A stretch of 6,221 bases of DNA from the NCBI GenBank assembly GCA_025355115.1, contig JANXLO010000483.1, forward strand, positions 1 through 6,221, given 5' to 3'. A model generated the notes under the pieces. That model was not told the origin of the DNA. It searched no databases and was given only the letters and a program-made list of their open reading frames with translations. The position numbers and the translations under genes were made by a program. This document shows positions 1-4,317 of the stretch, piece after piece. The stretch is from Chthonomonadaceae bacterium. Its GTDB lineage: Bacteria > Armatimonadota > Chthonomonadetes > Chthonomonadales > Chthonomonadaceae. Positions within the stretch are counted from its first letter, which is position 1. Each line of letters starts with the position of its first letter.

Positions 1-172
1 ATCTCCAGTATCAACCAGACCGGGCATTTCCATCTCCAAGACGTTCGTCCTTTATTGGCAGGGTTTTCAACCCCTGTTCTTCCTTGCATTTCACTTCTAT
101 CGGCAGGGATTTGCTTCGTGTACGGCGAATTTTGCGGCAGCAACTTATGGCAAAGGAGCAACGCTGCCGATC
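1..172. other. Leader region upstream of the GH172 gene, no supported gene
   Basis: This stretch is less GC-rich than the gene that follows. The reading frame of the downstream gene is open all the way from base 2, but it contains no ATG, GTG or TTG before the ATG at 173, so no start can be placed here. A second frame is also open but shows no protein-like pattern. Visible structure is limited to two GGCAGGG-type repeats and an imperfect hairpin at 59-76 (CAGGGTT, 3-base loop, AACCCCTG, with one bulged C) followed by a pyrimidine-rich run. That hairpin could be the terminator of a gene lying left of the window. I found no convincing -35/-10 pair for the GH172 gene, so its promoter may be weak, may use another sigma factor, or may lie outside the window. 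Confidence 0.5.
57..113 (+). repeat. Two direct repeats GGCAGGGnTTT in the leader
   Basis: GGCAGGGTTTT at 57-67 and GGCAGGGATTT at 102-112 lie 45 bases apart start to start. Including the bases just before them (TTTATT and TCTATC), about 14 of 18 positions match. The first copy overlaps the left arm of the hairpin at 59-76. They could be paired binding sites or part of a dispersed intergenic element. Function is unknown. Confidence 0.4.
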
Positions 173-1264
173 ATGGAACCGTTCAATGGCCTGGGGATGG
201 GCCTGCACAACATCTCGCGGCTTTCAAAGGCGAAGACGCGCTCGATAAGCGCAGAGAACTTCACGGGCGAAAAGGGCATGGCGGGCATGGCGACCGAAGG
301 CACAGGCAAAAACGCTGCCCGTGACCTTGGCCTCGGGTGGAAGGTCTCCCCCTCCATCCATATCGAGCCGCGCCAGACCGTCACTATCGCCGACATCACC
401 GGGCAGGGCGCTATCCAGCACATCTGGAACACCGTCCATCCCGACTGGTGGCGACGGCTCATCATCCGCTTCTACTGGGACGGCGAGGAGACACCGTCCG
501 TTGAAGTCCCCATCGGCGATCTGTTCTGCAACGGCTGGGGCCAGCGCTGCAACGTCACCAGTCTGCCCATCGCCGTCAACCCCGCTGGCGGCTTCAACTC
601 CTACTGGGAAATGCCGTTCCACAAGTCCGCCCGCATCACCCTCGAAAACCTCACCGATGACATCTGCCGGGGCTACTACTATCAGGTCACCTACGCGCTG
701 ACCGATGTGCCCGCCGACGCAGCCACCTTTCATGCGCAGTTTCGCCGGTCGAATCCCCTGCCCTACGCGCAGGTGCATACGCTCCTCGAAGGCGTCAAAG
801 GACAGGGCCACTACGTCGGAACCTACCTCGCATGGCAGGTCAACAACACCGGCTGGTGGGGGGAGGGCGAGATCAAGTTCTTCATGGACGGCGACGGTGA
901 GTTCCCGACCATCGCAGGAACCGGCACCGAGGACTATTTCGGCGGCGCCTGGAACTTCGAGCATCCGCAGGGACAGTACGGCGTCTTCTCCACCGCCTAC
1001 CTCGGGATGCCCCAGGTCATCATGTCCGGAGAGGCGGGCATGTACCGCTCGCAGCAGAGGCACGGAATGTACCGCTGGCACATTCCGGACCCCATCCGCT
1101 TCGAGGAGGACCTGCGCGTCACGATCCAGGCGCTCGGCTGGCGGACAGGCGGGCGCTACCTCCCGCTTCAGGACGACATCGCCTCTACAGCCTTCTGGTA
1201 TCAGGCAGAGCCCCACGCTCCGTTCCCTGCCTTGCCAACTATCGACGGGCTGGAGATCATCTGA
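173..1264 (+). CDS. GH172 (DUF2961) family glycoside hydrolase
   Basis: A 363-residue protein of the DUF2961 family, now glycoside hydrolase family 172. Characterised members act on alpha-D-furanosides, for example difructose dianhydride I synthase/hydrolase and alpha-D-arabinofuranosidases. Family hallmarks seen: the N-terminal block MATEGTGKNAARDLG from residue 39, QHIW at 82-85, then WWGEGEIKFF and GTGTEDYFGGAWNF. E231 (in WWGEG) and E253 (in GTGTED) correspond to the expected pair of catalytic glutamates. No signal peptide or membrane segment is visible, so a cytoplasmic enzyme is expected, acting on imported or intracellular sugars. Length fits the short, single-domain form. The ATG at 173 is the first start codon in the frame and family homology begins almost at once (NGLGMGLHNISRLSKAKTRSIS). 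An AGGAG lies at 154-158, a long 14 bases away. The natural substrate cannot be told from sequence. Confidence is high for family and low for specificity. Confidence 0.93.
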   Translation: MEPFNGLGMGLHNISRLSKAKTRSISAENFTGEKGMAGMATEGTGKNAARDLGLGWKVSPSIHIEPRQTVTIADITGQGAIQHIWNTVHPDWWRRLIIRFYWDGEETPSVEVPIGDLFCNGWGQRCNVTSLPIAVNPAGGFNSYWEMPFHKSARITLENLTDDICRGYYYQVTYALTDVPADAATFHAQFRRSNPLPYAQVHTLLEGVKGQGHYVGTYLAWQVNNTGWWGEGEIKFFMDGDGEFPTIAGTGTEDYFGGAWNFEHPQGQYGVFSTAYLGMPQVIMSGEAGMYRSQQRHGMYRWHIPDPIRFEEDLRVTIQALGWRTGGRYLPLQDDIASTAFWYQAEPHAPFPALPTIDGLEII

Positions 1265-1280
1265 CGGCTCTTCTTGTGCT

Positions 1281-1323
1281 CGGCCTCTTCGAGTCCTGCT
1301 GAAAGCCATGCTCGAAGAGGCCG
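1281..1323 (+). terminator. Perfect 13-bp inverted repeat after the GH172 gene
   Basis: CGGCCTCTTCGAG at 1281-1293 is the exact reverse complement of CTCGAAGAGGCCG at 1311-1323, with a 17-base loop. A G-U pair and one more C-G extend the stem to 15 pairs. It begins 16 bases after the stop codon, the usual place for transcription termination or 3'-end protection. No T-run follows on either strand, so it is not a classical intrinsic terminator. It may be a Rho-assisted end or an mRNA-stabilising hairpin. Confidence 0.5.
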
Positions 1324-1360
1324 GGATCACTCCGAATCTGTCCGATGGGCCGCGCAACTG

Positions 1361-1388
1361 TTCATTATAATAGTGAATGGACGTGAAT
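1361..1388. promoter_or_regulatory. Candidate operator: 17-bp palindrome plus phased GTGAAT repeats
   Basis: Bases 1361-1377 read TTCATTATAATAGTGAA, an odd palindrome in which 7 of 8 pairs match (the T1365/G1373 pair is the exception). Its right arm starts a GTGAAT hexamer (1373-1378) repeated exactly at 1383-1388, one helical turn later, and in variant form GTGATT at 1403-1408, two turns further on. The block ends just before the -35 element at 1391, a common position for an activator or response-regulator site controlling the multi-GAF gene. The binding protein is unknown. Confidence 0.4.
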
Positions 1389-1390
1389 AC

Positions 1391-1419
1391 TTGACAGAAT
1401 CAGTGATTTATGCGAGAAT
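1391..1419 (+). promoter_or_regulatory. Sigma70-type promoter of the multi-GAF gene
   Basis: A perfect -35 TTGACA at 1391-1396 is followed after 17 bases by GAGAAT at 1414-1419, which matches TATAAT at 4 of 6 positions and carries the extended -10 dinucleotide TG at 1411-1412. Transcription would start near 1425-1427, giving a leader of only about 15 bases that begins at the Shine-Dalgarno site GGAGGAG (1426-1432) ahead of the ATG at 1441. Confidence 0.7.
1398..1408. promoter_or_regulatory. Perfect 11-bp palindrome inside the promoter spacer
   Basis: AATCAGTGATT is a perfect odd palindrome (AATCA-G-TGATT) lying wholly between the -35 and -10 of the multi-GAF promoter. A protein bound here would block RNA polymerase, so a repressor operator is the simplest reading. 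It is short enough to occur by chance. Confidence 0.35.
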
Positions 1420-1440
1420 GAGGGAGGAGGAGAAGCGACC

Positions 1441-3504
1441 ATGACCAACGCGGCCCATCTCCGTGCCGCCATACGCCGCCTGACCGACGCACTCCATGCC
1501 GGAATCCCCGCCAGCGAGGTGCTGCAGAGCGTCGTCGAAGAGGCCCGCCGCCTTACAGACGCCGCGAGTGCCGCGCTATGCCTGCTGTCGGAAGGGCGTG
1601 ACATGCTCGACTTCGTCGCGGCCGCTGGCGACAACGCAGACGATATGCTCGGGCTGCGAATTCGCGTCGCCGACTCCCTCTCAAATCAAGTTGTTAAGAC
1701 AGGCCAGTCCCTGCTGCTCGACAGGCGCAACAGCGTCCCCACCGGTGACCTTTTCGCCCGGCTGCCCCGCTCCGCTTCCTCCGCCTCGAAAATCTCGTCA
1801 CAGCACCTCACTGCCGCACTCGTTCCGCTAATGGCCGACGGCAAACTCGTCGGAACACTCTCCGCACTCAATAAGTATGTAGCCACGGCGCCGAGCTCCT
1901 ACATTCAGCCATTCGACACGGACGACATCGAGACCCTGACGCTTTTGGCGGAGTTCGCTTCTCTCGCCCGCAAGGCGGAGCGCACCAGCAGAACTGCGCG
2001 TGATCAGGGCCGTGAGCTTGCTGTCCTCTACGACACCTCGCGCATGGTCTCCGGCAGCCTGAATGTTCAGGAGGTCATGGACGGTGTCCTCCGCGCACTC
2101 TGCTCCCACGTCGTCTACCATGCCGCCGTCCTCTTCCTCCTGAACGACGAGCGAACGCATCTCTTCATCGCCGCCGAGCGAGGTCTCATGGACGAGGAGC
2201 GCGAGATTCAGCTCTCCGTGGAGAGCGGCGAGCACGCGCGTGTTATCGAGACCGGGCAGCCGAGGCGCATCAAGGACACCGACGAGGCCCCGGATTTCGT
2301 AGACATCACGCTCCGTTCACGCGCCCTTTCCGCCATGATCGCGCCCGTTCGCAGCCGGGACGAGACGCACGGCATAATCGTCGTGACAAGCCTTCAGCGC
2401 GGCGCCTATCACAGCGCTGACTTGAAGCTTCTCGCCTCCGTCGCTATGCAGGCAGGCATTGCCATCGAGAACGCCTGGCTGTACGAGGATGCACAGCGTC
2501 AGGCGGAGAGCGCAACCGCTCTGTACGAGCTATCTCAGCATGTGAACTCCACGCTGCATGAGGATCATGTGCTGAACTTCGTCGCGGACAGCGTGTTAAA
2601 TCTGCTTAAGGTAGACCGCTTTGCTCTCATGCTTTACGACAAGACAGAGGAGAAGCTCAAAACGCGCATTTCACGCAACATGGAGGCGACCCACTTTGAC
2701 GCGGTGGCTCCGCGAGCAGGAGAGGGAATCGCAGGCTGGGTATTCGACTGGCAGACTCCGCAGGCCGTCTCAGATGTCGCCGCCGACGCCCGCAACCGAA
2801 CCTCCCCGCTCGACACGTTCGGAGTTGCCTCCACCCTCTGCGTCCCGATGCATGTCGGCGAAGAGGTCATCGGCATCATCCATGCGATGAGCAGCAAGCG
2901 CAGGCTCTTCACCGTCGCCGAGATGGAGCTGCTCTACACCATCGCGAATCAGGCCGCCGTCGCTATCGTCAACGCGCACCTCTACAAAGAAGCCCGTACG
3001 AAGTCCCACGAGATGCGCCGGTACTTCAGGCGCATCGCACAGGCAATCGGTTCGTCGTTAGAAGATCAAGACCTTCCGCGCCTGCTCGCCGACCTCTCCG
3101 TCGAGATCATGCGTGCGGATCGCTGCGCCATCTATCGGCTGGATGGCGAAACTCTCAAGCTTCAGGCCACCAGCGGCTTTCGTTCCGCCGTCCCTCCCGA
3201 CGCCTCCATTCCGCTAGGACAGGGGCTAAGCGGTCACGCGGCGCGGCGCGGGCAGTCGCTCAATCTCCCCGACCTGATGGACGATCCAAGAAGCCTCGCG
3301 CATTCCTGGCTACATCGAGATAAACTGTCCTCCTACCTCTGCGTGCCCCTGCGGTCGGACAGACGCGTCGTCGGCGCGATCGAGATATACACTCAGGATC
3401 GCCGCGAATTCAGCCGTGAGGAGATCCAGCTCCTCTCCACGTTCGTTCGTCGCGCCAGAGTCGCCGAAAAGATATCTCAGCCAACTGCCGTCCTCCAACA
3501 GTAA
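1441..3504 (+). CDS. Soluble protein of four tandem GAF domains
   Basis: A 687-residue protein that is almost entirely GAF domains, a small-ligand sensing fold. GAF1 spans about residues 20-180; GAF2 about 192-348 (starts ELAVLYDTSRMVSGSLN, ends AGIAIENAWLY); GAF3 about 356-515 (starts ESATALYELSQHVNSTL, ends ANQAAVAIVNAHLY); GAF4 about 527-680. Charged helices join them, as in sensor proteins. GAF3 and GAF4 keep the GEGIAGW (427-433) and GQGLSGH (593-599) turns. GAF1 carries N144-K145 and F158-x3-D162, resembling the NKFDE cyclic-nucleotide motif but with I in place of E. No histidine kinase, GGDEF, EAL, PP2C, HTH or sigma54 module follows: the protein stops a few residues after GAF4. No membrane segment and no phytochrome-type cysteine is evident. 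It probably works by protein contact or as a ligand-binding scaffold. The start is set by the strong SD at 1426-1432. Expression is probably controlled by the adjacent palindromes. Confidence 0.9.
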   Translation: MTNAAHLRAAIRRLTDALHAGIPASEVLQSVVEEARRLTDAASAALCLLSEGRDMLDFVAAAGDNADDMLGLRIRVADSLSNQVVKTGQSLLLDRRNSVPTGDLFARLPRSASSASKISSQHLTAALVPLMADGKLVGTLSALNKYVATAPSSYIQPFDTDDIETLTLLAEFASLARKAERTSRTARDQGRELAVLYDTSRMVSGSLNVQEVMDGVLRALCSHVVYHAAVLFLLNDERTHLFIAAERGLMDEEREIQLSVESGEHARVIETGQPRRIKDTDEAPDFVDITLRSRALSAMIAPVRSRDETHGIIVVTSLQRGAYHSADLKLLASVAMQAGIAIENAWLYEDAQRQAESATALYELSQHVNSTLHEDHVLNFVADSVLNLLKVDRFALMLYDKTEEKLKTRISRNMEATHFDAVAPRAGEGIAGWVFDWQTPQAVSDVAADARNRTSPLDTFGVASTLCVPMHVGEEVIGIIHAMSSKRRLFTVAEMELLYTIANQAAVAIVNAHLYKEARTKSHEMRRYFRRIAQAIGSSLEDQDLPRLLADLSVEIMRADRCAIYRLDGETLKLQATSGFRSAVPPDASIPLGQGLSGHAARRGQSLNLPDLMDDPRSLAHSWLHRDKLSSYLCVPLRSDRRVVGAIEIYTQDRREFSREEIQLLSTFVRRARVAEKISQPTAVLQQ

Positions 3505-3526
3505 GTGCCTCCGATTCCAGATGTAT

Positions 3527-3562
3527 CCCAACCGCCATTCAGACAGACATTTGGGTGTTTTT
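3527..3562 (+). terminator. Weak intrinsic terminator candidate after the multi-GAF gene
   Basis: CCCAA at 3527-3531 can pair with TTGGG at 3551-3555, followed closely by a run of five T (3558-3562). The stem is only 5 pairs with a 19-base loop, so the structure is poor. The T-run and the position 22 bases after the stop codon are the main support. Confidence 0.3.
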
Positions 3563-3650
3563 CGCGCACGTCTGCACCTCTGCTTATTTGACAAATCTTC
3601 CCAACCCCAGCATCAGCCCGCCGCACGGTCATGCAGGCGACCGGGTAGAC

Positions 3651-3679
3651 TTGACAACCTCTGATGAAATGCATATAAT
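3651..3679 (+). promoter_or_regulatory. Perfect-consensus sigma70 promoter of the isomerase gene
   Basis: TTGACA (3651-3656) and TATAAT (3674-3679) are both exact consensus hexamers at the optimal 17-base spacing. Predicted transcription start is near 3685-3687. The SD AGGAGGG at 3687-3693 would then sit at the very 5' end of a leader of about 17 bases. An imperfect palindrome, TGATGA at 3662-3667 against TTATCA at 3679-3684, brackets the -10 and could bind a repressor, which a promoter this strong would be expected to need. Confidence 0.85.
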
Positions 3680-3702
3680 TATCAATAGGAGGGTAACGTA
3701 AA

Positions 3703-4248
3703 ATGATAACTGCACAGGAGTTGGCCGTGGCACGGGGCCGCGCTTTAGACTATCTGGATCGCGCAGGCATCGTCCTCACGCTGGAGGAGGCCGCCAATAT
3801 TGAAGTCGCGGATTTCGGGCTAGGAGAGCTTGCGGAGACTGGACTGGAAATCGTCGTCTACGTCAACACGCTGAAGTGCTGCGCGAAAGAGCTGGTGCTG
3901 TTCCCGCGCCAGACCTGCCCTGAGCATCTCCACCCGCCCGCCGGAGGCGAAGAGGGCAAGGAAGAGACATTCCGCTGCCGCTGGGGCGAGGTCTATCTCT
4001 ACGTTCCCGGAGAGCCGACGCCGAATCCGCTGGCAATCCCTCCGGCAGGGAGTGAGGAGTGGTACGGCGTCCATCATGAGATACGCCTGCGGCCAGGCGA
4101 TCAGTACACGATCATGCCGGGAGTTCCCCACTGGTTTCAGGGCGGCGAGAACGGAGCTGTCGTGAGCGAGTTTTCCACCCGAAGCCGCGATGAGTTCGAC
4201 ATTTTCAGGGATCCGCAGATAAGCCGCGCGATGCAGATCCGCGATTAG
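3703..4248 (+). CDS. D-lyxose (D-mannose) isomerase-type cupin
   Basis: A 181-residue single-domain cupin of the D-lyxose ketol-isomerase family (EC 5.3.1.15; Bacillus subtilis YdaE type), which interconverts D-lyxose and D-xylulose, and D-mannose and D-fructose, with a divalent metal such as Mn2+. The metal ligands are visible: H75 and H77 in CPEHLHPP, E88 in KEETFR, and H143 in PGVPHWF. As I recall the YdaE ligands (His69, His71, Glu82, His137), the spacing 2/11/55 is identical here. K86 and the RWGEVYLYV strand also fit the family. No signal peptide is seen, so the enzyme should be cytoplasmic. The length is slightly above YdaE (about 167), mainly from the N-terminus. The start follows the strong SD AGGAGGG with a 9-base gap. 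The gene appears to be its own unit under a consensus promoter. Family is firm; lyxose versus mannose preference is not decidable here. Confidence 0.88.
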   Translation: MITAQELAVARGRALDYLDRAGIVLTLEEAANIEVADFGLGELAETGLEIVVYVNTLKCCAKELVLFPRQTCPEHLHPPAGGEEGKEETFRCRWGEVYLYVPGEPTPNPLAIPPAGSEEWYGVHHEIRLRPGDQYTIMPGVPHWFQGGENGAVVSEFSTRSRDEFDIFRDPQISRAMQIRD

Positions 4249-4250
4249 GG

Positions 4251-4279
4251 TTGTACTGACAGTCGAATTTCTGTATAAT
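4251..4279 (+). promoter_or_regulatory. Promoter of the Hsp70-like gene
   Basis: An exact -10 TATAAT at 4274-4279 sits 17 bases after TTGTAC (4251-4256), a weak -35 with 3 of 6 consensus matches. It starts two bases after the isomerase stop codon, so the Hsp70 gene can be transcribed alone or by read-through from the isomerase. The spacer holds ACAG (4259-4262) and CTGT (4271-4274) as inverted arms 8 bases apart, plus an ACTGACAGT palindrome at 4255-4263. Predicted start is near 4285-4287. No CIRCE element (the HrcA site common at heat-shock genes) is present. Confidence 0.6.
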
Positions 4280-4295
4280 GGATGCATACCACAGC

Positions 4296-4301
4296 GAGGA
4301 G
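4296..4301 (+). promoter_or_regulatory. Ribosome binding site that decides the Hsp70 start
   Basis: GAGGAG at 4296-4301 lies downstream of the in-frame ATG at 4282 and 16 bases upstream of the in-frame ATG at 4318. The predicted transcript also begins after 4282. Both facts favour 4318 as the start, although the spacing is longer than usual. Confidence 0.55.
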
Positions 4302-4317
4302 TCACCCTGTTCGGCTT

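Larger units (their letters stand above)
3505..3702. other. Intergenic region between the multi-GAF and isomerase genes
   Basis: This 198-base gap holds a weak terminator candidate at 3527-3562, a perfect 11-bp palindrome ATTTGACAAAT at 3586-3596, a small CGGTC/GACCG inverted repeat at 3626-3643 and the isomerase promoter at 3651-3679. No coding frame with protein-like composition is seen. Confidence 0.6.

Noticed and set aside
2..172. Extending the GH172 protein upstream, since its frame is open to the window edge
   Set aside because: There is no ATG, GTG or TTG in this frame before 173, and family homology begins immediately after 173.
224..1357. A 377-codon open frame on the minus strand opposite the GH172 gene
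   Set aside because: Its translation resembles no family, whereas the plus strand has clear GH172 motifs. Long antisense frames are common opposite GC-rich genes.
1366..1371. TATAAT as a -10 for a second promoter of the multi-GAF gene
   Set aside because: No acceptable -35 lies 16-18 bases upstream. The hexamer is better explained as the centre of the 17-bp palindrome.
2014..3480. Phytochrome or cyanobacteriochrome GAF domain in the multi-GAF protein
   Set aside because: No Cys-His chromophore-attachment motif is seen in any of the four GAF domains, and there is no PHY domain.
3430..3504. Frameshift near the C-terminus of the multi-GAF protein
   Set aside because: The ending FVRRARVAEK aligns in frame with the usual GAF ending (FAxQAxVAIEN), and neither alternative frame restores a better domain.
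3586..3596. ATTTGACAAAT palindrome as an operator, and its internal TTGACA as a promoter
   Set aside because: It is about 55 bases upstream of the real -35 with no good -10 after it. A single short palindrome this far away is weak evidence.
4259..4274. LexA (SOS) box in the Hsp70 promoter
   Set aside because: The proteobacterial LexA site is CTGT-N8-ACAG; here the arms are in the opposite order.
3669..4287. ATGCAT shared near the -10 of both the isomerase (3669-3674) and Hsp70 (4282-4287) promoters
   Set aside because: It is a six-base palindrome at different positions relative to each -10, so chance is sufficient.
4282..4317. Earlier in-frame ATG at 4282 as the Hsp70 start, adding 12 residues
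   Set aside because: It lies upstream of the predicted transcript start and of the only SD, and Hsp70 homology begins directly after the ATG at 4318.
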